This document shows positions 8,116 through 17,630 of a DNA stretch of 64,000 nucleotides, piece after piece. Below the pieces are notes generated by a model. That model had not been told where the DNA came from. It made no database searches and worked only from the letters and a program-made list of their open reading frames with translations. The position numbers and the translations under genes were made by a program. Source of the DNA: Alphaproteobacteria bacterium (lineage in GTDB: Bacteria > Pseudomonadota > Alphaproteobacteria > JAUHZC01); assembly GCA_023898725.1 (NCBI GenBank), contig CP060236.1:62001-126000 (forward strand), in the 5' to 3' direction. The first letter of the stretch is position 1, and each line of letters starts with the position of its first letter.

Positions 8116-8864
8116 CCCATCCACACATTGATCATGACAAGAAGCATGATCTTGTCGCCTATCATATTCGTAAGATTTATGGAAATCGCCCCGTGGTACG
8201 GGATGTCAGCATCCATGTGAAACGGGGTCAAATCGTTGGCCTTCTCGGGCCAAATGGTGCTGGAAAAACAACCACATTTTCTGCTATATCCGGACTAACC
8301 TCACCCACATCGGGGAAGGTGTACCTTGATGGCATGGACATCACCAATTTTCCCATGTATCGACGGGCACGGATGGGCATTGGGTATCTCCCCCAAGAGT
8401 CTTCGGTATTTCGTTCAATGTCTGTTGCTGATAACATTAGTTGCGTTTTGGAGTACGTGGAACCAAACGCAGAACGACGCCTTGATAGGCTTGAGCAGCT
8501 ACTTGGTGAGTTTTCAATTGATCATCTGCGTAATTCCAAGGCCAATACGCTGTCAGGAGGTGAGCGCAGACGTGTAGAGATCGCACGGGCATTGGCGGCA
8601 TCACCAAAGTTTCTCTTATTTGACGAGCCTCTCGCAGGCATAGACCCCATTGCCGTTTATGATATTCGCCACCTGGTCCATTGTTTGAAAGCCCAAGATA
8701 TGGGGATTTTGATTACGGATCATAACGTACGTGATACGCTTGCAATCGTTGACTATGCCTACATCATTGCAGAAGGGCGGATTCTCGCTCAGGGCAAACC
8801 GGATGATATTATAAGCGATCCCGAGGTTCGTCGTGTGTATCTTGGACAAACTTTTCATTCCTGA
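8112..8864 (+). CDS. lptB: LPS export ABC ATPase LptB
   Basis: A 250-residue ATPase that powers LPS extraction by LptFG at the inner membrane. Walker A GPNGAGKTT (46-54), Q-loop LPQESS near 93, signature LSGGERRR (147-154), Walker B FLLFDEP with catalytic glutamate near 172, switch His204. Length matches LptB (about 240). It closes the kdsD-lptA-lptB cassette with an ATGA overlap. The partner permeases lptF and lptG are not in this window. In most alphaproteobacteria rpoN follows; here hpf follows directly after a 136-bp gap. Confidence 0.95.
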   Translation: MTHPHIDHDKKHDLVAYHIRKIYGNRPVVRDVSIHVKRGQIVGLLGPNGAGKTTTFSAISGLTSPTSGKVYLDGMDITNFPMYRRARMGIGYLPQESSVFRSMSVADNISCVLEYVEPNAERRLDRLEQLLGEFSIDHLRNSKANTLSGGERRRVEIARALAASPKFLLFDEPLAGIDPIAVYDIRHLVHCLKAQDMGILITDHNVRDTLAIVDYAYIIAEGRILAQGKPDDIISDPEVRRVYLGQTFHS

Positions 8865-8947
8865 CAAAACGTTTAGATAACGAATTGTGCTTCTTGTTTT
8901 GGCTCTGTGTCGCGCATGGCTTATATGCAAAATATGTGTGTTAGTGA

Positions 8948-8976
8948 TTGCACTTGGTATCTGAATACGGTAGATA
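8948..8976 (+). promoter_or_regulatory. Promoter of hpf
   Basis: TTGCAC and TAGATA are spaced 17 bp, with an expected start near 8983 and the strong GGAGGA ribosome site just after it. This would make hpf transcription independent of lptB. Confidence 0.5.
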
Positions 8977-9000
8977 TGGTGATTATATTTGGAGGAACAG

Positions 9001-9564
9001 ATGAATATCCATATTGCCGGAAAACACATGGACACAGGGGATGCTTTTGCGACCCACGTGAAAACAAGTTTTATGCATTTGAGTGAAAAATTCGGGATTA
9101 GTCCCGTTGATATATCCGTAACGATTTCAAAACCTGACCACACCGTTCGATGCGATGTGCAAGCAAATTTGAGTCGCGGAGCGCACGCACGCTGTCACGA
9201 AACTGCCCCTGATGCGCATGCTGCTTTTGATCGCTGTTACCACAAACTTGAGCGAATTTTTAAGAAACACAAAGGCCGCATCCGCGCCCACCACCATGCA
9301 CACGACGTCGAAGTACGCCAGCAAAAAGCTTCTCAGTACATTTTTGATATGATAACCGAAGGAGCCGAAGAAGAAACAGATAACCCTGCAATCATTGCAG
9401 AAAATGATATTCACATCCCCCACCTCAGTGTTGCAGAGGCTGTTATGCGGATGGAACTCGCACACGAAGATTTTTTCGTGTTCTACAATCGCAGCAATGA
9501 CATGCTGAATGTTTTACACCGTCGGGCGGATGGTAATATTGGGTGGATTGACTCACAAGCATAA
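9001..9564 (+). CDS. hpf: Ribosome hibernation-promoting factor, long form
   Basis: 187 residues. Binds the 30S subunit and, in the long form, pairs ribosomes into inactive 100S dimers in starvation. The N-terminal S30AE domain runs from MNIHIAGKHMDTG to about residue 105 (FDRCYHKLERIFKKHKGRI), followed by a linker and the C-terminal dimerisation domain (PHLSVAEAVMRMELAHEDFFVFYNR...GNIGWID). ATG at 9001 was preferred over 8989 because GGAGGA lies immediately upstream with correct spacing. In free-living relatives it sits between rpoN and ptsN; both are missing here. Confidence 0.92.
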   Translation: MNIHIAGKHMDTGDAFATHVKTSFMHLSEKFGISPVDISVTISKPDHTVRCDVQANLSRGAHARCHETAPDAHAAFDRCYHKLERIFKKHKGRIRAHHHAHDVEVRQQKASQYIFDMITEGAEEETDNPAIIAENDIHIPHLSVAEAVMRMELAHEDFFVFYNRSNDMLNVLHRRADGNIGWIDSQA

Positions 9565-9579
9565 GGCTTCTTTTTTATC

Positions 9580-9626
9580 GCCCACAGAGATGCATAAAAA
9601 AGCACGAAAGAAAATTTCCTGTGGGC
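9580..9626 (+). terminator. Inverted repeat after hpf, possible terminator
   Basis: GCCCACAG (9580-9587) and CTGTGGGC (9619-9626) form an 8-bp perfect stem with a 31-base A-rich loop just after hpf. No U-tract follows, so it is not a standard intrinsic terminator; it may protect the mRNA 3' end. Confidence 0.3.
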
Positions 9627-9678
9627 CTAACGAAAAGTACCCCTACACGTGACTTTGCATTTTCACGAGGGGGGGGAG

Positions 9679-9854
9679 ATGAAAGTCACACAAGAGTTTA
9701 TGAGGTGTAGATGATGACCTTAGCTCGTGGAAAATTTGTTGTACCCAAGGTTAAAAAAAAGAGTATATTCTGTCTTTTAATAGGACTTGTTTGTTGTTTT
9801 TACACCCCTGAGGCAGGAAATCACAGGTATCCTCTTTTCTGGATCTTTGGATAA
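9679..9854 (+). CDS. Candidate 11-codon leader coupled to a 47-residue secreted peptide
   Basis: Two short frames lie in an otherwise gene-free stretch. The first (9679-9714, MKVTQEFMRCR) follows a run GAGGGGGGGGAG that would be a strong ribosome site. Its stop overlaps the start of the second (9711 or 9714 to 9854), itself preceded by GAGGTG. The second product has a basic N-terminus (KVKKK), a hydrophobic stretch (IFCLLIGLVCCF, residues 19-30) and a short tail TPEAGNHRYP, resembling a signal peptide or a tiny membrane anchor. No family recognised. Expression is inferred from ribosome sites and overlap only. Confidence 0.35.
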
Positions 9855-10057
9855 AAAGGGTATCTTCTTTGCTGTTGCGCCTACCTTGCAAACGCTTTGC
9901 TAATATCGCGCGATTTAGCCGTGGTGGAAATGCCTAATATTTCTCTTACGCGTCGTGTGCCACAAAGATTTTTTTTGACAAAAAATTGGCAAGTCCCAAT
10001 TGACCTTTTGTGAAGCAGGCAGTATTGATTTTTATACAAATCAAACCACTTCTTTAC
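9855..10057 (+). promoter_or_regulatory. Gap with promoter-like boxes before the 4-TM protein
   Basis: The only signals seen are TTGACA near 9978 and TTGACC near 10000, the latter 17 bp before TATTGA. A start near 10030 would give a short leader for the ATG at 10058. Confidence 0.3.
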
Positions 10058-10567
10058 ATGTTTTTTCTTGAGGCATTTCTGCGAATCCAACAGGTATCAC
10101 GCACCCACGACACACACGTGCTACCTGTCCTTGTCAGCATGGCGTTTTTTGCTGTTAGCATTCTATTTTTTGTCACAAAGGCATCTCCACAATTTGATTT
10201 TATCTGGTTGTTTTTAGGAATATGTCCCCTGATTGGGTTCGCAACTGCCGCTTATCTTGGCCTTACAAAACCCAAGCAATCATGGGGGTTTCATATCAGT
10301 ATTGGTATCGGAGTAGGGCTTTTGGTGAATTACTTTATTGGGCTTTTTTTTAATAGCACCGTACCACCTTCAGTGGCTAACTATGTTCTTTTTACCCTAT
10401 CCGTGGGTAGTTTTCTGGGTGGGGGATTAGTACGTGCAGCACACACAATCATGTGCCACATTCCTCAGCCCAATTTTTCGTTGTTGCGTTCCAAACACGT
10501 GTGGGAACATACGCTATTACCCTTAATCGCGGGGCTTGTGACGCATTTACTCACTAGTGGGCACTAG
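10058..10567 (+). CDS. Unknown membrane protein with four predicted helices
   Basis: 169 residues if begun at 10058 (the frame is open from 10010). Hydrophobic segments lie near residues 23-42, 51-70, 78-98 and 106-127, with a further hydrophobic end (LLPLIAGLVTHLL). Glycine-rich spans (GIGVGLLVNYFIGLFF, GSFLGGGLVRAA) suggest packed helices. I recognise no family. Isolated between hpf and bamD with its own weak promoter candidate; no clear Shine-Dalgarno. Its reading frame is clean and its composition is that of a real polytopic protein, so I accept it as a gene. Confidence 0.6.
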   Translation: MFFLEAFLRIQQVSRTHDTHVLPVLVSMAFFAVSILFFVTKASPQFDFIWLFLGICPLIGFATAAYLGLTKPKQSWGFHISIGIGVGLLVNYFIGLFFNSTVPPSVANYVLFTLSVGSFLGGGLVRAAHTIMCHIPQPNFSLLRSKHVWEHTLLPLIAGLVTHLLTSGH

Positions 10568-10681
10568 TGCTCTTTTGGGACTTAGGAAAAACACGTGGCT
10601 GATTGTCTTTTCTTTTGACTATGACAGACGACTAATTTAGTGTAGCCACAGGTATTATGACAGTTCAGGTTTACGAAAAAG

Positions 10682-11524
10682 ATGGTATATCGCCTGCTTA
10701 ACATATTTTCGGTGCTCGTTTTTGTGGGGCTCTCTGGATGCGCTACGAAGGTCCAGCCCTATGAAGAAAAATCGGTGAATCATTTTTATAATCAGGGACT
10801 GGAATTTTTGCGATCAAGGGACTACGCCGAAGCCGCTAAGCAATTTACAGAACTCGAACGCCAGCACCCCTATTCGTTATGGGCCGCACGTGGCCAGGTA
10901 CTAATGGCGTATGCGTACTATGAGAATCAAAACTATGCCAGTGCCGTGGAAAGTATCCAAAGTTTTTTACAGTTGTATCCTGGGCATGAGGATGCCCCCT
11001 ACATGCACTACTTATTAGGAATGGCCTACTATGAGCAAGTGCCTATTGTCCCCCGCGATCAGGATCTAACACGTAAGGCCCTCACAAGCTTTCAAGGTCT
11101 CATCACACAGCATGCTGACACGATGTATGCCCGGGATGCTACCTTCAAGCTTGAATTATTGCGCGACCACTTGGCTGCTGCCGAACTAGATGTTGCCCGC
11201 TTTTATTTGAATAAATCTGCCTATATCGCCTCTATCCGTGGCTTGCAAAGGGTTATCCGCAATCATAGCAAAACCCGTCACGCCGAAGAAGCCTTGCATC
11301 GCCTGGTCGAGTGCTATGTTGCGCTGGGAATGACGAATGACGCTGTGCGCACGGCTGCCATACTGCAGCACAACTACCCTAAAAGTCCTTGGTATGCTGA
11401 CTCCTACTATTTGCTAAAGGGCATTGATTTGCGCACAAAAGAACACAAGGGAGAGGGCAAATCCTGGTTTGCATCAGTCTTTACATCCGCCCCCACCAAA
11501 TCATCAAAAGGACATCAATCCTAG
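10682..11524 (+). CDS. bamD: Outer-membrane assembly lipoprotein BamD
   Basis: 280 residues. Lipoprotein of the BAM complex that helps BamA insert beta-barrels. Signal peptide with lipobox LSGC (Cys20), then tetratricopeptide-like repeats from about 34 to 240 (NQGLEFLRSRDYAEAAKQF; ARGQVLMAYAYYENQNYASAV; YMHYLLGMAYYEQV; DATFKLELLRDHLAAAELDVARFYL). DQDLTRKAL and TMYARDA are BamD hallmarks. It precedes recN and ligA as in many alphaproteobacteria, although the ftsZ/lpxC genes often found upstream are absent. BamA is in the same window at 59131-61401. Confidence 0.93.
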   Translation: MVYRLLNIFSVLVFVGLSGCATKVQPYEEKSVNHFYNQGLEFLRSRDYAEAAKQFTELERQHPYSLWAARGQVLMAYAYYENQNYASAVESIQSFLQLYPGHEDAPYMHYLLGMAYYEQVPIVPRDQDLTRKALTSFQGLITQHADTMYARDATFKLELLRDHLAAAELDVARFYLNKSAYIASIRGLQRVIRNHSKTRHAEEALHRLVECYVALGMTNDAVRTAAILQHNYPKSPWYADSYYLLKGIDLRTKEHKGEGKSWFASVFTSAPTKSSKGHQS

Positions 11525-11682
11525 AGACTGCTGTATGATGCCAAAGCAAGGGATTTTTGTGAGAACAATGATGGCAAACCACAGCAATAATCAGCTTAAC
11601 CGTGCCTTTCGGCTGGACATATGTGCTTCTGTTATCAACGCGGTTGTCTGGTCATGTTCTTTACGTTTCCGGGGGGCTTTGA

Positions 11683-13368
11683 ATGCTTAGCCATCTGCAC
11701 ATCACAAATTTTTTACTCATCAAAGAAGCGGATATAGATTTTTATCCGGGATTCACTGTTATTACAGGTGAAACTGGGGCAGGAAAGTCGATGGTTATGC
11801 ACGCTATCAACTTTATCTGCGGAATGAAAATAACCCGAGAGATTATCGCCCCTTATGCGACAAAAGCACAGGTAAGCTGCACATTTACACAAACTATTCC
11901 GAACGCTGTACGGGAACACCTTGATGCACTCGATATTATCTGTATGGACACACTAACCGTACGCCGCAGTCTTGATACTACAGGAAAATCACGCGTTTTT
12001 CTTAATGATACACCGGTCACACAACAGGTTTTAAAAACCATAGCTCCCCATTTTTTTCATATTCATGGACAATTTGACACAATGTTTGACCCCGGATCTC
12101 AACGGGATTTCCTGGATATATTTGCCGGATTACAAGACGAGGTAGCAGGCACACGCACGGCTTTTTCTGCATGGATAACGTTGCAGTCTGCCCTGGATAA
12201 ACGTATTGCTGACCAGCAAGCCTTGCACGCACAAGCGGATTATCTTATCCATGTGCTGAGTGAACTTGATGCGATAAAGCCCTTAGCCAATGAAGAATCT
12301 GATTTACTTGCCACACGACAAAAAATTTTGCAACGTGGGCGACTCCGGGAAACATTCGTAAAAATTGAGCAGCTAATCAGTGGAGAGAACGGCATCTACG
12401 ACAGCATCAATGCCCTTATTCGTCATGTGGATCGCTTGGTCGATAGTTTTCCTGAAATGAATGAGCATCATGCCGGGATGAACATAGCCAGTGATCATCT
12501 TGCACGCCTTGAACAAACGGTGGTTCAGCATGCCCGTAAGGAGCCAACAGATGATGATATTGAGCACCTCGACGAACGCCTTGGTCATATTCGCAATCTT
12601 GCACGCAAACATCGTATGTCTGGTGACGAGCTTCACACCGTGCATGAAAAATTCACCCGAGATCTAGCCACACTCCAACACGCAGAGATCGAAGAAAAAG
12701 ACTTGCGCGCACAAACTGAAAAGGCAAAGCATCACTACATGACACTTGCGCGGGCTCTTCATAAAAAGCGTGTAGATGCTTCTTATACTTTGCGTCAAGA
12801 AATGCTTAAAGAACTCCCTCCCCTAAAACTTGAAAAAGTAGACTTCCGGATTGACCTCACGGAACTACATGAAAATCAAGCAACAAGCACCGGTGTGACG
12901 CATGTCAGTTTTATGGTGCGCACAAATCCAGGTCTCCCTTTTGGTAAGCTTAATGAGATTGCATCCGGTGGTGAACTGAGCCGCTTTATGTTGGCACTAA
13001 GGGTTGTGTTGCGCCAAAACAATGGCGCACAGATGCTCGTTTTTGATGAAATTGATGCCGGCACGGGAGGTTCTGTAGCAAGCGCAATCGGTAAGCGCCT
13101 CCACCGCCTGAGTATTGACCAGCAAGTTCTTGCAATCAGTCATGCTCCCCAAGTTGTGGCCTGTGCCCAGACACACTTATGCTTGCACAAAACCCACGAA
13201 GCCGCAGACACGCAAACGCACATCGTGCATCTGGACTCCACCCATGATCGTATGATGGAAATTGCCCGAATGTTGGCCGGGGACCATATTACTGATGCAG
13301 CCAAACAGGCAGCAGCAGAACTTTTAACAAAAGCTGAATCTGGAAAACAGGAACCCAACCATCCGTGA
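11683..13368 (+). CDS. recN: DNA repair protein RecN
   Basis: 561-residue SMC-like ATPase acting early in double-strand break repair. Walker A GETGAGKS (29-36), two coiled-coil arms in the middle (about 150-370), and the C-terminal half with the signature region ASGGELSRFMLALR and Walker B VFDEIDAGTGG near 445-460. Length is typical (about 550). Begins after a GGGGGGCTTTGA ribosome site and ends in a GTGA overlap with ligA, so the two are translationally coupled. Confidence 0.96.
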   Translation: MLSHLHITNFLLIKEADIDFYPGFTVITGETGAGKSMVMHAINFICGMKITREIIAPYATKAQVSCTFTQTIPNAVREHLDALDIICMDTLTVRRSLDTTGKSRVFLNDTPVTQQVLKTIAPHFFHIHGQFDTMFDPGSQRDFLDIFAGLQDEVAGTRTAFSAWITLQSALDKRIADQQALHAQADYLIHVLSELDAIKPLANEESDLLATRQKILQRGRLRETFVKIEQLISGENGIYDSINALIRHVDRLVDSFPEMNEHHAGMNIASDHLARLEQTVVQHARKEPTDDDIEHLDERLGHIRNLARKHRMSGDELHTVHEKFTRDLATLQHAEIEEKDLRAQTEKAKHHYMTLARALHKKRVDASYTLRQEMLKELPPLKLEKVDFRIDLTELHENQATSTGVTHVSFMVRTNPGLPFGKLNEIASGGELSRFMLALRVVLRQNNGAQMLVFDEIDAGTGGSVASAIGKRLHRLSIDQQVLAISHAPQVVACAQTHLCLHKTHEAADTQTHIVHLDSTHDRMMEIARMLAGDHITDAAKQAAAELLTKAESGKQEPNHP

Positions 13369-15488
13369 AATCTGGCCTCTCCCCTTATAGCACCTACACC
13401 CCTGAGGAACTCACCCGGGATCAAGCAATCCAAGAACTTGCCTATCTCGAAAAGCAAATTCGCTATCATAATGAACGCTATCATCGTGATGACGCACCGG
13501 AAATATCGGATGCTGCTTTTGATGCTCTTATGCACCGCAACACTACTATTGAAAAACTTTTTCCTGATTGCGTGCGTGCAGACTCTCCCAGTATTAAGGT
13601 AGGTGCGCCCATCAGTGATATTTTTACAAAAGCGGCGCACCTGGAACCCATGCTCTCGCTTGACAATGCCTTCTGCGCCGAGGACTTACAGACCTTTATC
13701 ACACGTATTCAGCGGTTTTTGAATACAGACACCTCGTATGATTGCGTCGTTGAGGCCAAGTACGACGGACTTTCCGTGGCTCTTCGCTATGAACAAGGGG
13801 TTCTTGTTCGTGGTACCACACGCGGAGACGGCCGTGTTGGTGAAAATGTTACACCTAATGTTCGTACCATTAATACGATACCACACACGCTAAGAACAGC
13901 GACACCCCCACCAGTGATCGAAATACGCGGGGAAGTTTTTATGAATCGCCATGATTTTATAGAGTTAAATACACGACGCACCGCCGCCACAGAGCCTGTT
14001 TTTGCCAACCCTCGTAATGCTGCCGCAGGATCCCTACGCCAACTAGACGAACGCATTACCGCATCACGCCCCCTCACGTTTGTAGCGTACTCTTGGGTAG
14101 AGCCTGAAAAAAATACGACGACCTCCACCCAACGGGCCTTGCTCGATCAACTACAGACATGGGGGTTTCCTATATGCCCCCTGACGCGGGTCTGCCACAC
14201 GAAAGAGGCAATCATGCGTAGGTACGCAGAAATGGGGGAAAAACGCGCAGATCTTCCTTTTGAAATTGATGGCCTGGTTGTTAAGATCAACAACCTCGAC
14301 ATCCAGCGCCGTCTGGGCAGTGTTGGGCGCAGTCCCCGCTGGGCAATTGCGATCAAATTTCCCGCGGAACAAGGTATTACACGGATTACTGCTATTACGA
14401 TTCAGGTGGGGCGCACAGGAGTTTTGACCCCTGTTGCCACGCTTGAACCAATTGGGATTGGCGGTGTGGTGGTACAACGGGCAAGCCTTCATAACGCCGA
14501 TGAGATTGCCCGAAAAAATCTTTTTGTAGGAGCACGCGTTATCGTACAGCGCGCAGGAGATGTCATCCCCCAAGTTGTTGGATTAAGCCAAAGTTCTGAT
14601 ACACATAAACACCCAGATTCCCCTGTCTTCCAGATGCCCCATGAGTGCCCCGTATGTCAAAGCCCCATCCACAAAGACCCCCAAAAGGTTGCATACCGTT
14701 GCACAGGGGGATTGCGGTGCGGTGCCCAGCGGTTGGGGCGATTTATTCATTTTATCTCCAAAGGTGGTTTTAATATTGATGGCTTTGGGGAACGTCACGT
14801 GAAAGACTTTATTGATCGGTCTCTCATCGCAACACCCGCGGACATTTTTACCCTACGCAGCCAACAAACCGCAACACTCACACCCCTTGCGCATCTACCG
14901 GGATGGGGTGTAACATCTGCTCAGAATCTTTTCGCGGCCATTGACGATGCACGTCATGTGCCTTTTAATCGCTTCATTTATGCCCTTGGAATTCCTAGTG
15001 TCGGAGAACGAACCGCGAAACTATTGGCACAACGCTATGAAACTCCAGAATACCTCGCTGAACTTTTTGACCAGCTGATCACATCAGAAACTGCCCACCG
15101 CGCAGCAGAAGACCTTATGAGCATTGATGGAATTGGAGAGGCCGTATGCGGTGACGTACGTACATTTTGGGCCGAGCCCTCAAATAAAAAGCTGTTCCAG
15201 GACTTATGCACCCATGTTACGGTAAAACCTCATACGCAGATTTCCCATACAACCGAACTTGCAGGAAAAACTATTGTCTTCACCGGGACACTGAAGCACC
15301 ACACGCGGGCCGAAGCCAAGACCATTGCCGAACGTATGGGACTAACGGTCGGAAGTTCGGTATCAACGCAAACGCATTTTGTGGTCGTGGGTGAAGCACC
15401 TGGCTCAAAAGCAAAAAAAGCCCATGAATTAGGGATCACTATTAGTGAGGACGCATGGTTGGCACTCATCCGCACGCACGATTCGTAA
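13365..15488 (+). CDS. ligA: NAD+-dependent DNA ligase LigA
   Basis: 707 residues. Seals nicks in replication and repair using NAD+. The adenylated lysine is Lys132 in VEAKYDGLS; then come the OB fold (near 320-400), a four-cysteine zinc site (CPVC...CTGGLRC near 425-447), helix-hairpin-helix repeats, and a C-terminal BRCT domain (LAGKTIVFTGTL onward). It starts with GTG inside the recN stop (GTGA), fixing the start. The last 34 bases overlap recG. All domains are present. Confidence 0.97.
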   Translation: MKSGLSPYSTYTPEELTRDQAIQELAYLEKQIRYHNERYHRDDAPEISDAAFDALMHRNTTIEKLFPDCVRADSPSIKVGAPISDIFTKAAHLEPMLSLDNAFCAEDLQTFITRIQRFLNTDTSYDCVVEAKYDGLSVALRYEQGVLVRGTTRGDGRVGENVTPNVRTINTIPHTLRTATPPPVIEIRGEVFMNRHDFIELNTRRTAATEPVFANPRNAAAGSLRQLDERITASRPLTFVAYSWVEPEKNTTTSTQRALLDQLQTWGFPICPLTRVCHTKEAIMRRYAEMGEKRADLPFEIDGLVVKINNLDIQRRLGSVGRSPRWAIAIKFPAEQGITRITAITIQVGRTGVLTPVATLEPIGIGGVVVQRASLHNADEIARKNLFVGARVIVQRAGDVIPQVVGLSQSSDTHKHPDSPVFQMPHECPVCQSPIHKDPQKVAYRCTGGLRCGAQRLGRFIHFISKGGFNIDGFGERHVKDFIDRSLIATPADIFTLRSQQTATLTPLAHLPGWGVTSAQNLFAAIDDARHVPFNRFIYALGIPSVGERTAKLLAQRYETPEYLAELFDQLITSETAHRAAEDLMSIDGIGEAVCGDVRTFWAEPSNKKLFQDLCTHVTVKPHTQISHTTELAGKTIVFTGTLKHHTRAEAKTIAERMGLTVGSSVSTQTHFVVVGEAPGSKAKKAHELGITISEDAWLALIRTHDS

Positions 15489-17557
15489 CTGACGAAGTTC
15501 TGCATCGCTTGTTTGCTCCTCTGCAAACGCTTCCCAAAGTAGGGATAAAAACAGCTGAAACTCTCCATAGGTTGGATATTTTTACTCCACGTGATTTGCT
15601 GTTTCACCTGCCAACAGGTGTCCAGATCCATCGTGTGATTACGACGCCTACGTTTGTTAGTCCTGGGGAATCCATTATTCTTCCCTGTACAGTTATCAAA
15701 CACCCGACGGGCTTTTCCAGGCTATCACGGCGTATTCCTGCCAAAGTCTTAGTCGAAAGCCCTTTAGGCCTTCTACAACTCGTTTTTTTTCAAGGATTTC
15801 CTTCCTACATCAAAAGTCAGTTTCCGCTTCACCAAACAGTAGTAATTGCGGGCACTCCGGAACGGGTGCGTGAGGTGTGGCAAATTACTCACCCAACTGT
15901 TATGCCATCACAATATCTTCAGAAAAAAAACCTGATAGAGGCCATCTACCCTCTGACACAAGGGTTACGCGCCACAGTTTTGCGTAATCTTATTCAGCAT
16001 GTATTAGGATTCTTTCCGTGGGACAATGTCAGAGATAGTGAATGGCTTAATCCTGATATGTGCGCCAAACACAACTGGCCACTTTTTGGAGAAGCGCTGT
16101 GGAGCGCGCACCATCCCGTCACCCTTGAGGATTGTTCCTCCTCATCTCCTGCACGGAAACGATTAGCCTTTGACGAAGCCCTCATGTATCAGTATTACCT
16201 GCAAAATATCCGCGCCACAGGAAAAACACACTCTGGTTATGCCTTTGTGACACATCGCCAGAACCATATCCGCTTACTCGAAGCAATGCCCTTTGCCCTT
16301 ACATCGTGTCAAGAAACGGCGATAACCGAAATTCACAATGACATGGCAAAACCCTATCCCATGCGACGGTTACTGCACGGAGACGTAGGAAGTGGCAAAA
16401 CGGCTGTAGCTGCTGCAACGATCATGCAAGCACTGAGCCATGGAAAAAATGCGTGCCTTCTTTCCCCCACAGAAATTCTTACCAAACAACATATCCGTAC
16501 CTTTCAAAACTGGTTTTTTCCTTTGGGGATTCGTGTTCACGGTGTCACGGGAAAAACATCACACGTGGATCGTTCTCGTATTCTTGCAACGTTAGTGGAC
16601 TCTCCTGGATCACACATTGTGATTGGTACCCATGCCCTGTTGCATGATGATGCGTGGCGAGCCTCCATGGGGGTGGTCGTGATTGATGAACAGCATCGGT
16701 TTGGTGTACGACAACGCATGCAGTTGTTAGCACAAACTCCCTCACCGGATGTCTTGATGATGTCCGCAACACCTATACCGCGTACGATGTTGTTAACAGT
16801 GTACGGTGATCTTAAAACGTCCGCTCTTAAAACAAAACCACAAGGACGCAAGGATGTGGAAACGCGCGTCATGTCTTGTGACCGCATTCATACAATTATT
16901 GAAAAACTTGGGGCGCTTCTTCGTTATGGAGAAAAAATTTTTTGGGTCTGTCCGCTCGTAGAAGAAAGTGAGCATATGGCCGTTATTGACGTGCACACCC
17001 GCTACGCTATTCTTGCCACCCATTTTGGTGAAGAAGCTGTTAGTCTCCTGCATGGTCGTATGAAACCGGAGGATAAAGACAGCATCTTTCTAAGATTTTC
17101 TCGGGGGGAGAGTAAAATACTTGTGGCTACATCTGTAATCGAAGTCGGTGTCGATGTACCAGATGCCAATGTGCTTATCATCGAAAATGCTGAGCGCTAT
17201 GGACTTGCCCAATTACATCAACTGCGCGGGCGCGTAGGACGGGGAAATGCCCAAGCTGTGTGCATTTTACTCTACGGAGAAACCGTGTCCGCAACGAGCA
17301 TGAGAAGGCTCACATTGCTACGAACATGTTTTGATGGATTTGCACTTGCAGAAGAAGATTTAAAGCTGAGGCAAGGCGGAGATGTTATCGGCACACAACA
17401 AAGTGGAAGCATTCGTTTTCGAATACTCAACCCCGAAGAACACCTCGCCTTAATGATAGAGGCACGAGCGTTGCTGGCCAATGAAACCCCTCCACAAAAC
17501 CAAAGGGACCTTTGGCAAAAACCACACAGAGATAATCAAGGAATACCAGGGGTTTAA
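15455..17557 (+). CDS. recG: ATP-dependent DNA helicase RecG
   Basis: 700 residues. Reverses stalled replication forks and branch-migrates Holliday junctions. N-terminal wedge/OB domain (PKVGIKTAETLHRLDIFTPRDLLFHLP near 28), motor with Walker A GDVGSGKT near 311, DEQH box followed by HRFGV near 412, SATPIPRTM motif III, motif VI QLRGRVGRG near 590, and the C-terminal TRG region. The start overlaps ligA by 34 bases, so it is the last gene of bamD-recN-ligA-recG. No terminator is evident after it. Confidence 0.95.
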   Translation: MVGTHPHARFVTDEVLHRLFAPLQTLPKVGIKTAETLHRLDIFTPRDLLFHLPTGVQIHRVITTPTFVSPGESIILPCTVIKHPTGFSRLSRRIPAKVLVESPLGLLQLVFFQGFPSYIKSQFPLHQTVVIAGTPERVREVWQITHPTVMPSQYLQKKNLIEAIYPLTQGLRATVLRNLIQHVLGFFPWDNVRDSEWLNPDMCAKHNWPLFGEALWSAHHPVTLEDCSSSSPARKRLAFDEALMYQYYLQNIRATGKTHSGYAFVTHRQNHIRLLEAMPFALTSCQETAITEIHNDMAKPYPMRRLLHGDVGSGKTAVAAATIMQALSHGKNACLLSPTEILTKQHIRTFQNWFFPLGIRVHGVTGKTSHVDRSRILATLVDSPGSHIVIGTHALLHDDAWRASMGVVVIDEQHRFGVRQRMQLLAQTPSPDVLMMSATPIPRTMLLTVYGDLKTSALKTKPQGRKDVETRVMSCDRIHTIIEKLGALLRYGEKIFWVCPLVEESEHMAVIDVHTRYAILATHFGEEAVSLLHGRMKPEDKDSIFLRFSRGESKILVATSVIEVGVDVPDANVLIIENAERYGLAQLHQLRGRVGRGNAQAVCILLYGETVSATSMRRLTLLRTCFDGFALAEEDLKLRQGGDVIGTQQSGSIRFRILNPEEHLALMIEARALLANETPPQNQRDLWQKPHRDNQGIPGV

Positions 17558-17630
17558 GAGATCAACGACCCAAAAAGGCACAACCGAACCTAAGAAAATT
17601 CCCATTCCACACGCATCTACCTTTCCTTTT

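Noticed and set aside
8616..9143. 175-codon minus-strand frame
   Set aside because: Overlaps lptB and hpf on the other strand, both well supported, and covers the hpf promoter.
11424..11690. 88-codon frame between bamD and recN
   Set aside because: It overlaps both genes, has no homology, and its best internal start has no ribosome site.
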